The notes under the pieces: generated by a model | What the model saw: the letters and a program-made list of their open reading frames with translations, nothing else | What the model was told of the DNA's origin: nothing | Databases searched by the model: none | Translations under genes and position numbers: made by a program | Part shown: piece by piece, positions 52,971 through 61,563 of the stretch | Layout: every line of letters begins with the position of its first letter | Numbering within the stretch: position 1 is the stretch's first letter | Assembly: GCA_009746045.1 (NCBI GenBank) | Contig: RPFO01000041.1 | Location: forward strand, 6,591,302 to 6,655,301 | DNA: 64,000 nucleotides | Origin: Mesostigma viride | Lineage: Eukaryota; Streptophyta; Mesostigmatophyceae; Mesostigmatales; Mesostigmataceae | Reading direction: 5' to 3'

Positions 52971-54029
52971 TCACGACTGGCTCCTCGGAGGTGGGGGGGA
53001 GTCAGCAGGGCGCTTTCCCTTGAGGAAGTCGCTCTTGGGGACCTCCACAACGTCGTCATCGTCATCCTCCACCTCGATGACCTTGGGGGCCATCTTGGAA
53101 GGCGTGGTCTTCACCCTCCTGCAGGTGTTGCCCCTGAGGAACTTGGGCTCCTCCTCCTCCTCCTCCTCCTCCTCCTCCTCCTTGACCACAGCCTCCTGGG
53201 GCTGCTGCTCCTCCTCCTGCTCCTGCTCCTCCTCCTCCTCCTCCTCCTCGGGATCCCGCTTGAACTGGTACCACGGGTCCTCCGCGTCGTCCAACGGCTC
53301 CTCGTCGTCCTCGTCCTTCTCAGACTCGAGGGCCCCCTCCTCAGCGTCAGACTCGTCCTGGATTTCCTGGAGGCGCCTGCGTGCCTCCTCCTGGATCGCC
53401 TTCCTCCTCTCGTCCCTGTCCGCCTTCCTCACTTGCCACTTGAGTGGCATGTTGTAGCGAGGGTCGGACTCGCAGGGGTCCACGGGCCTGGGGATGTTCG
53501 GAGCAGTGAAGAGGTTCTCCTTCTTGGAGAAGAAGCAATTGACGCAGAGCTCGCGCTTCCAGTTGGCGTTGGGGAAGAAAGCCCACGGAGCGGTCTCATC
53601 CCCGCACTCTGGGCAATCAGGAGGGAAAATCGGCTTGTGGTCGATCTCGTTGTTCTGCAAAGTGGGGTGGGCAGCACAAAAAATGACAAGGGGCAGTGCG
53701 TCTTGTTAGAATCCACAGGAGGAGTGCAAAAATGCAGCCAAAGTCAGCAAAAAACGCAAGGAAAAGAAGTTTACCTCGAGCATGTGCTCGCAGAGGATGC
53801 ATTCCGTGTGGTAGCCACCGATATCCTCGGGGACCTTGCGAAACTTGTCAATGGGGAGCAAGGTATTGCAACAAATGCAAATGGACAGCACTTCTGCGAC
53901 TGGCTTGTTTTCCTTGTTCCTTTTTGCGAGAGCTGCGTCAAAAGCGTCGTGGAGCTTGTCTGTCATATCGTGGACTTTGACTCCATTGCCTGGGTAAGCG
54001 CGGACTGGGAAACGCTTAGTGCGGGCCAT
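52971..54029 (-). CDS. zinc-ribbon and poly-Glu protein, two exons
   Basis: Join 53775-54029 and 52971-53654 (312 residues), phase 0. Exon 1 from ATG 54029 carries C-I-C-C and C-I-L-C near residues 50-80. Exon 2 carries C-P-E-C and C-V-N-C. These two ribbons are followed by a long acidic tail with poly-Glu (encoded by the (CTC)n tract at 53140-53260) and VIEVEDDDDDVVEVP. The design parallels 46537-47454. A TATA box (TATAAAA, minus strand, 54121-54130) and CCATAGCCA at 54071-54079 lie upstream. Confidence 0.65.
53655..53774 (-). other. spliceosomal-type intron
   Basis: 120 bp with donor GTAAAC and acceptor TTGCAG on the minus strand. Removal links ...CEHMLE to NNEIDHK without frame change; without splicing the frame stops 23 codons into the intron. 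Confidence 0.7.
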
Positions 54030-54845
54030 TGTGTTTTGGTGCTAAGGGGTTGGTTTTGCTGAGAGCTTTTTGGCTATGGCGGTTTGGCTTGCAGAATGCC
54101 CTTGGATGCAAAGGGGGAAGTGTTTTATACCTTCCCCGTGGATGACGCATGGGACTTGTGAAAAATCCTGTGGTCGCCGCTGTGACAGGCTGGTAACGGC
54201 AAAACGGCCGTGGAAATCCACGCGGTGAAGGCCGCGGGCCGCGTGAATCCGCGGGAAATCTGATACGAAACCGCCTTTCCCGCGTCACGCCACGCTGGCC
54301 TGGCATGTAACCGCCGTTTCCCGCGGCACTCCACGCTGGACAAGTTCAGAAAACCGCCGTTTCCCGCGTCACGCCACGCTGGCCTGGCATGTAACCGCCG
54401 TTTCCCGCGGCACTCCACGCTGGACAAGTTCAGAAAACCGCCGTTTCCCGCGTCACGCCACGCTGGCCTGGCATGTAACCGCCGTTTCCCGCGGCACTCC
54501 ACGCTGGACCGGCACGTAACGGCCGTTTCCCGCGGCACGCCACGCTAAAATCGTGAAGTAACCGCCACGCCAACTTGTCAGTCCCGAGCCGCGGCACGAG
54601 AAAACGGAGATCCCGAGATCTTCCAGCGGATTTTTTGGCGCGATTCCTTGTACGGCGTGCTGTCTCACGGGAAATCTCCTGCAAAACGCCTGTTCAGGCC
54701 AATCGCACGGTCACGAATCGCCCAAAAACTTTGAGGCGGAGAAGGGTCTTCGAAGTGTATATGTGCCCAACCACCACGCCTCCACGAGCACTCACCACTA
54801 CACACCGCCATAGCCAAGAAAGCTCACTACATCTCTCAGAACACG
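54030..54845. promoter_or_regulatory. divergent promoter region with 42-bp repeats
   Basis: Lies between 54029 (minus) and 54846 (plus). TATAAAA is at 54121-54130 on the minus strand. About 54268-54556 holds about seven 42-bp repeats. At the plus side GTGTATATGTG lies near 54755 and CCAATCGCACGG at 54698. CCGCCATAGCCAA occurs once for each gene and is followed in both by an AAAGCTC-like stretch, so the two leaders are related. Confidence 0.65.
54268..54556. repeat. tandem 42-bp repeats (84-bp higher-order unit)
   Basis: Core AACCGCCGTTTCCCGCG followed by CACxCCACGCTGG, alternating two variants so that full identity recurs every 84 bp (54297, 54381, 54465). No reading frame is likely. Symmetrical placement suggests an enhancer-like role. 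Confidence 0.7.
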
Positions 54846-56068
54846 ATGCCTAGGACTGGATCCGCTTCTAACTGTCATGGTAGCCAGGGTTTGAGGGGGG
54901 CAATGAGGCCTGTGCCTCGCCCACTTCCAAGGGAAGGAACTCGCGACAGGCCATACGACGCTGAGCAGGAGCAAGAGCCGGGTAATGTTCCTTTTCCTGT
55001 CCTTTTCCGTCTTTTCCCGTGGAGAGCTGTCGTTTGCAAGTGGGTTTGCCCCCAAAAGCTCACTCCTTGTGTGGTTTTCCGTGGCTTATAAATTTGTTTT
55101 TTTTTCAATGCTTGCGTTTTTTTTTTTTGCTTTTTTGTTTTGCTTGCAGAAGAAAGCCGTGACGCCAAACGGCTGAAGGAGATGCCTATGAGGCAGAAGG
55201 TCTCCACTCCCACCGCCCTCCGCGAACGCTCTTGGCAGGAGAAATACGAGGGCTGTCCTGCAACGTCAAAAACGCAGTCGTTATCAAGTTGCCGCAGTGC
55301 CCCTTCTGCCTGGCCCCCAGCAAGACGGGGAAGTACGCGAGGCTCGTCGCCCTCATCGACCATCCCCACATCCACGAGTGCAACTGCGTGATGTGCCCCG
55401 AGTGCGTGGAGAAGATGAAGGCGTTCCATCTCACCAAGCCGAACGGCAAGACCACCAACATGAAGTGTCCCATGTGCAGCTGCGAAGTCCTGACGCACTA
55501 CCACAAGTTCTACCAGATGGACCACGCCCTCAACGAGCTGGTGGCCTCCCTCCCCTACGGCTTCTGCGACTACGGCTGCGGAATGTTCCTTCACAGGGAG
55601 GACGTCGACGACCACTTCGCCACCTGCGAGAAGAACCGCTTCGAGTGCGGTTTCTCCGTCGATATCAAGAGGCAGGACGGCTCCAAGTCCAAGACCGGCT
55701 GTTCTTACACTGGCAGGAAGGCGGACGTGGAGGCTCACATGAAGAGGTGCGCCTACTACCACGAGGCCTGCGCTGTGCTGGAGCTGAAGGAGAAGGCCAA
55801 GCAGGCAGATGCTGTCAAGGAGCGCCTGATGAAGGAAGGCCACGGCGCCAGGGAGGACTTGAGGATGCTCCTCGGCTTCACGGCTGAGGAGATGGACGAT
55901 ATAATGGAGCGACTGGTGGTGAAGGAGTTGGACCGCGTGGGGAAGCTCCCGTGTGCCAGCTCGTTGCCTGATGGAGGCCAGGCATTCCCAACAGATAGCG
56001 AGATACAAAACGCCTCGTTCCCAGTCCTTGAGGTGTCACAGGGCCCACAGTCTGCAAGGATAGTGTAG
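54846..56068 (+). pseudogene. RING/TRAF-like zinc protein, two exons, one frameshift
   Basis: Exon 1 54846-54981; intron 54982-55149; exon 2 55150-56068. Near 55246 the frame must shift by one base to enter the conserved part. That part has C-P-F-C, H-x-C-N-C-V-M-C-P-E-C and C-P-M-C, a RING-type set, then C-D-Y-G-C-G...H-x3-C and C-S-Y-T-G...H-x3-C, TRAF/SIAH-type fingers. A helical coiled-coil tail follows. Proteins of this shape are E3 ubiquitin ligases. The start is 30 nt downstream of CCATAGCCA. If the shift is a sequence error, the gene is intact. Confidence 0.7.
54982..55149 (+). other. spliceosomal-type intron
   Basis: 168 bp, donor GTAATG, acceptor TTGCAG after long T-runs at 55098-55135. 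Splicing is phase 1 and keeps the frame EQEP-EESRDAK. Confidence 0.65.
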
Positions 56069-56488
56069 GTGACAGATGCCAGCATAAGATGTGCATGTTT
56101 TCAGCACTAGGCAGTTGGAGATAGGATGCCAGCATAGGATGTAGATGTTTGCCAGAATTAGGCCAGTAGATATGCGAATGCCAGCATAACACACTGATAT
56201 TTTTGAATGACTTGGAAAAGATGTGAATGTTCTGGCCCAAACATAAAAAATATCTAAGTGCCATAGTATATTTAAGTATCTGTAGTTAGGAACAGGCCAC
56301 GTGGCAGCCACAAAGCCCGAGGGTAGCCAGCCGAATCTGTAGTACGAGATCCGACGGTTACGGAACGGACGGGTACGGACAAGTACGGACGGGTACGGAC
56401 GGATACGGCCAGTACGGAACGGACGCGGCACGCGGAATCCCGTGGACCACCACGAGGCCCCCGTGGGTCCCGGCGGTTTTTAGGTTCC
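56069..56488. other. right edge of block B, non-coding
   Basis: Short direct repeats ATGCCAGCATA (56075, 56127, 56178) and tandem ten-base GTACGGACGG-type units at 56370-56410. CCCGTGGGTCCCGG at 56461-56474 is still block-B-like. No supported gene. Confidence 0.5.
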
Positions 56489-56524
56489 AGGGTTAGTATT
56501 ACGGGCGCCCGTAATACTAACCCT
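56489..56524. repeat. perfect 36-bp palindrome at the boundary
   Basis: Arms 56489-56506 and 56507-56524 are exact reverse complements with no loop; each arm contains TTAGTATTACGGGC. It sits where the methyltransferase frame of the retroelement (minus strand) stops being family-like. Confidence 0.9.
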
Positions 56525-58189
56525 ACGCCACAGTGACTGAAGTACACCTGACGCGCCTTGTGCGATGGCTCTACCGCGATGAGTTTACGGCACACGCCGC
56601 CTGCGGCCAAAAAGCCTGCAATGCCCCCTCCGATCCCCGCAAACAGTTCCAACACTACCGCACCCTTGGCAAAATCAGGGGCCTGCGGTAAGATTGCAGC
56701 AGAAAAATTACCTTGGGCCTCCGAGACACCCGGTTGCACCAAAGTGAGGCCATGGCTGGCCATCTGAGGAACGGTGACGACGGCTTCAGTCACCCGCTTG
56801 CGCATAGCCAGCTGCCGCGTGGACGTCACAGCATCCAGCGACCACTGCGTGCGCATCTTGGCAATGCTCGCCGTTGGCTGAGGCAGCACCGTCCGATGCT
56901 TGTCCCACGCCGATGAGCCCGCCGCCCGTACCTCCACCATGCTGACCTCCACCACGCCCGCAGCCGCGGAAGGGTTGAGGCGTGCAGCCCCGGCTGAAGA
57001 ACTGAAGCATGAGACCGGCACACTGGCCCGCTTCAGGCCAGCCCCATCCCAATCAGGGATGTAAGATGCCTCCTCCGCCCTATAGTCCACCTGAACCATG
57101 GCGCGAGCAAGGACATCCACCCCGAGTAGTGCGGAATATCCACACTTGTTGACCACCAGCGCATACGCGGACACGGTGGTCATGCTAGAGGCGCGCAACG
57201 GATTGAAAATCACGTTGACTTTAACCGCCGTCATAGCGTACGGCTTACTAGCCGGACCCTGCCAACCTGACACAGACACGGGGCTTTCTACTAAGCCACC
57301 GTTCTCGTAGGTCAGGTTCAGCATGGTGGCCAAGTCTGTGCTGATGACTAGCGGCTGAGCACCGCTATCAAGCTTGACTGCGCCAACCAACGGACATGTC
57401 ACCATGTCGCTCCATACATCTCCACAGGCTCCAACTGCTTGGAACGCTATGGACGGCTCACCATTGGGGTATGGAACCACCGTGGGAACCTGGGGAACTG
57501 CACTAGTGCGCTGCTGGCTACTTGTGCTGACCACTCCCGCTTGCACCACGGGCACTGCGGCTTCTACCGGCTGACGCCCGTAGGTGACGGACTCAGAATT
57601 GCGCAAGGTGCGCACATCATGCCCATCTGCGAACAACTGGATCTCGGACACAACCGACCCCAGCCACTCAACCCCCTTCTGCCCGAAGGTGTCGACCACC
57701 TGCCGTGCTGAAAACATGGGTACGTCCACAATGAACGGCATTGGGTACACAGGCGCCAATCGCCTACGCTGCTCCAGCCCAGCAGGGTTCGCATGCTCAA
57801 AAGCAGATTGCACCCCAGCCAGCGGCATGGAAAAGGACGCGGGCAACTGCCCGGCAGGCAACATGGGTGCCTGCTGAAAAGAGAGCGGGCTGCGTGCCTG
57901 CTTGCCTTTGGTAGCCTCCGCAGCGTTGATCTCGACGTCACCCGGCATGGGCGCCCAGAATGGGTCCTCCCGGTACACCGTCGCGAATTGGTTGGGGGGC
58001 GCCGTCGCCTCCTCACCATGCTTGATGGCAGCCACCTGGGCCTCCATCGAGTCGGTCTTGCCCGCCATCTCGGCGAAGTGGACCGTCTTGATGCCCGCGG
58101 CTGGACACTTGTTCATCAGGTGCCACTTCGTGTCTGCCCCATGCGACTTCGTGCAGCGGCTTGGACACTCGCGACTAAGGTGCCCATCC
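56525..58189 (-). pseudogene. retropepsin and C5 cytosine-methyltransferase part of the polyprotein
   Basis: On the minus strand it continues from the zinc knuckle through a Pro/Ala-rich linker. The aspartic protease follows: VKLDSGAQPLV (catalytic D-S-G) with YSALLGVDVLA about 85 residues later, as in Ty3/gypsy proteases. Then a linker, then VVLELFAGIGGG...E-P, the S-adenosylmethionine-binding motif I of C5 DNA methyltransferases. The frame ends within about 40 residues of that motif at the palindrome, so motif IV (PC) and the target-recognition region are missing and activity is impossible here. Confidence 0.7.
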
Positions 58190-58197
58190 TTGTCGCA

Positions 58198-59495
58198 CCG
58201 GGTTGGTCAGTACGCCGTACGGAGCCGCAAAAATACGGGAAAACGTACACTGAAGGCCTCCGCCGTATATACGCGTACTTTACTTCAGAATACGCGGTTT
58301 GGACTTGGAATTTTTCGTTGGTACCAGCGGGCAGCGGGCACTGGCGCGGTGCCCAGGTTCTGGGCGCGGCGCGTTCACTGCACATTTGAGATTTTTACCA
58401 CTAGAAGTAGATGCGTACAGTTCTTTCCATAAAGCGCAAGCCTTGCAAAATCTTTGGCCGGTAGGAGACAGCTAGGACTAGGTACATAACGCATAATGCC
58501 AGCAAATGCCAGCTGTGCTACTGACGGTGTAATGCAATATAGCGACGACGAGGCCAGTGCGACTGTGCGACAGTGTGCAGCCATTTTCGATTTGCAGCCA
58601 TGAAGAAGAAAGGGCCTGAATGGGATTTGGTTCTCGAGAAGAAAGAAGCAGTCACAGATGCTGTTAGTAACAAAACGCAGTTTGTGTCGAATACGTTCTG
58701 CTCATTTTGCAACAAGAAGTTCTCATACGGGGCGGGGGCAATCAGCGTATTCCGAGTCCGTGCACACTTTGCCGGAATCGCAGGGGAAGGGATGTTACCC
58801 TGCGACAAAATTCCACCGAATATCCGGAGCAGTTTTCTCAGGATTGCTAACAACAAGTTGCAGAAGTCAGACGCCAAGAAGCAGCACAAGTTGAACAGGG
58901 CAATGGCGGAGATGGGAGGGGCTGCGCCGGCTGACTTGTCGTCGGTTCCCAGCAAAGGCCAGCTGAGCATCACCAAATGGCTGGTTCCCGTCGACGAGAA
59001 AGGTGTCCAGCTGCTGGCTGCCGAATTTTTCATCGAGAACGGCATTGCCTTCAATGCGGCTGAGAGCGCCTCTTTCAAGCAGATGGTGGCCGGCATGATC
59101 CAGTACAAAGGAGGGCACGTCACCCCTCCTTCTCGGAAGTTGTGTCTTATGTCCTCTCATGCATTATATAGTGGATGGCTTTCCTTACAATTAACTAATT
59201 AATTGATTCCTTACAGTTCCCGTTGCAGTCTGCTCCCCCCAGCATTTAACAAATCATAATCAGATAGGATTGCAGGGCATAAATTGATGGAAGATGTTAA
59301 TAAATAAGCATATACACCAAATTTCAGTTGCAATAACTGCATGACCATCATCAAGGAGCGTGCTAATTGGGTGACTGACAATTGGACCACAAAAACTGTC
59401 GCGTATTTTACCGCCGCGTATTTTACACCCCCCACGTATAATACGCGTATTTTAGGTCCGCGTATTATACCCCGTACCCGTATTTGCCAACCCGG
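58198..59495 (+). mobile_element. hAT DNA transposon inserted in the gag zinc knuckle
   Basis: 1,298 bp flanked by the 8-bp duplication TTGTCGCA (58190-58197 and 59496-59503). Termini CCGGGTTGG and CCAACCCGG are inverted repeats, with further weaker match inward (TnAnTACG). An 8-bp duplication is the mark of hAT transposition. Without it the interrupted gag reads a perfect C-x2-C-x4-H-x4-C knuckle. Confidence 0.9.
58600..59202 (+). pseudogene. N-terminal fragment of a hAT transposase
   Basis: ATG at 58600. A BED-type finger (FCSFCNKKF...RVRAHFAG) lies at about 32-58, then FFIENGIAFNAAESASFKQMV, the standard motif of the hAT transposase N-terminal region. The frame ends soon after and the RNase H-like catalytic and dimerisation domains are absent, so the element depends on a partner. 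Confidence 0.75.
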
Positions 59496-61437
59496 TTGTC
59501 GCAAAGGTAACATTTACCGCGTGACGGGGTGGGTGCGCCCAGCGCGCCTTGCACGCCCTGCGCCTCCTGAGTCCCATCCGATGACGGCGGACGACCGCCT
59601 CCGCCTCGACCACCACCGCGACCCCGACCACCGTAGCCACTGCCGCCGCCACCACGACTGACACCGCCGCTGCCACCCTGACCGCCACCGCCGCTGCCAC
59701 CCTGACCGCCACCGCCGCTGCCCCCGTGACCGGCGTTGCCACCACCCTGAGTGCCGACATATTCACCGCGCCCCGCACCAGGCAGCCGCTGGCCACCCTT
59801 GACCGCGATGGCCTTCTCCATCTCAGCCATCTTCTTGCGCATCTCAGCCAGCTCAGACGAGATACCCTTCTCGCCTTCCGCACGCTTCCTGAGCAGCCGC
59901 TTGAATGCTGCACAGAGAGTCACCAAAGTCCACTCCCCACCGGGCGGCTCCGGAAGATCGATGGCCAGCAGGGGCACTGCACTCCGCCATAACCGGCAAG
60001 CCTTGGTCTGCGTATAATCAGGCACTTTGCCCGCAAACGCGAGAAGCCGGTCAAGGGAGAAAGCCGGATCCTCACCCTCGGCGACGGTGAACGCTCCATT
60101 CCATTCCGCGATGGCCTTGACGTGCTCAACTGGGTACTCCAGCCGCAGTTGCTGCCACAGCTGCTCTGCCGGGTCGACATCGAAGATGATCGAGTCGAGA
60201 TCCGGTGTGCCCATGTCCGTGAGCGCAAACCATATGTCCGTGCGATGACAGCGGTCCACGAGCGCTCGGTAATGCTGGACCAAAACCTGGACCTTCTTCT
60301 TGGTCAGGTCATGGAAAAAAAGGTGAATAAAATCCATCACCATCTCATGGCGAAGAGGATACCCCGAGGCATAACGATAAGTGTTACAATGAGCTCGGAA
60401 GAGCTCATAGGCTTCCTCTAAAGTCGCACCCGTGCCTGCTGAGGTGAACTTCTCGCGAAGCTCCACCTTGGGCAGCGATGGCACACGAGTGGATTCGCCA
60501 TGCACGCCGTACGGCATGCGGTGGGGTCGCTGGACGTCGTCGCCCTCACCCCATGGTATGCTGGCTACCTCCCGATCGACTTGGCCCCAGCCGAAGTCTG
60601 ACCGAGTGCCGCCAAGCCTGGGCCGCCCTGCGGTGCCACCCAACGGCGTTGCTGCCGCCGTCATGGGTGGCCGACCTGTGCTAAACAAGCCACCTGATGC
60701 TCCCCCCCTGGGGGCTGCACCATACCCGCCGCGCCACGATAACGTGCCTTGGTTGGGTGCCCGTAGGTTCCCCCCAGCGTATAAGATGCGTCGGCAGTCG
60801 ACCGGGTGCCTACCCGACCGACGTTCGGCTGCAGCTCGTCATCCTGCGCCATTTCCCCGTCGCCCCGCCGTTGACCGCTTGGTCCGACGCGTGGCTGACT
60901 GGGCTCAACGTTGCGTAGTGGACCTGTCCCACTGCGCTCTTCGTCGAAGTGTCCGCGTTGGTCACGCAGCGCCTCATGTCGCCGCGCTTCCTCGGCAGCG
61001 GCCTCCTCGTCGGCAGCCTGCCTGGCCTCGGCGTCGCGTTGGGCCGCAGCTTGGCAGGCGCGTGCAGCTTCCGTGGTTGCCTCCGCCTGCCGCCGTTGCT
61101 CAGCGCGCTCCGTAGCACGCCTCGCTTCAGCCGTAGATTCCGCGCGCTCCAAAGCAAGTCGCACAGTTTCTTCAACAAGCGTCGCCTGTTGCGATAACTG
61201 CGTCGCTTGCTGAGCTCGGAGTGCCGCCAGCTCTGCCGCTTGCTCTTGCAGCAGGCGCAGCACTTGGGTAAGAGCACCACCGTCCCCTGCCGAAGAAAGG
61301 GAAGGCGCTCCATTACCTAACAAAGCGGTGTCCGCACTAGTGCCGAGACGACCGCTGGGCGGGTCAGTTGCTTGACCGCCCGTAGCTGCCGGCGCTGACC
61401 CACCACTGCCTGATGCTGTGGGGTCAGTTCCTGACAT
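59496..61437 (-). pseudogene. retroelement gag, two overlapping frames
   Basis: ATG at 61437 (MSGTDPTASG). The first frame (to 60661) is Ala/Glu/Arg-rich and predicted coiled coil (QEQAAELAALRAQQATQL). The second frame (60688 to 59465) is a gag-like helical domain with YELFRAHCNTYRYASGYPL and a Gly/Arg-rich tail with RGG motifs, ending at KCYLCD, the start of the zinc knuckle. The change of frame near 60680 is either a lesion or a sequence error. Confidence 0.6.
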
Positions 61438-61563
61438 GTTGATGGTGGTATCGACCCTGGAGAGCTCCTGCCCGTCGGTGTCGACGCCCGTGTTGGCACA
61501 GCCTGCGTGGCTTGCCAAAAACGCTGTGACCGACCTAGTGTGATATGACATAAACTGCCACAA

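Larger units (their letters stand above)
56525..61563 (-). mobile_element. truncated gag-protease-methyltransferase retroelement
   Basis: Minus-strand order: gag (61437 to about 59496, one frameshift near 60680), zinc knuckle, then retropepsin-like and cytosine-methyltransferase segments (58189-56525). No reverse transcriptase or LTR pair is visible; the downstream end is cut at the palindrome. It is split by the hAT element at 58198-59495. Retroelements that carry cytosine methyltransferases are known from charophyte algae and dinoflagellates, so the host may be of such a lineage, which is inference. Confidence 0.7.

Noticed and set aside
56489-56524. Circovirus/geminivirus-type origin because of TAGTATTAC
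   Set aside because: In such origins the nonanucleotide lies in a loop; here it lies in the arm of a loopless palindrome and no Rep gene is near.
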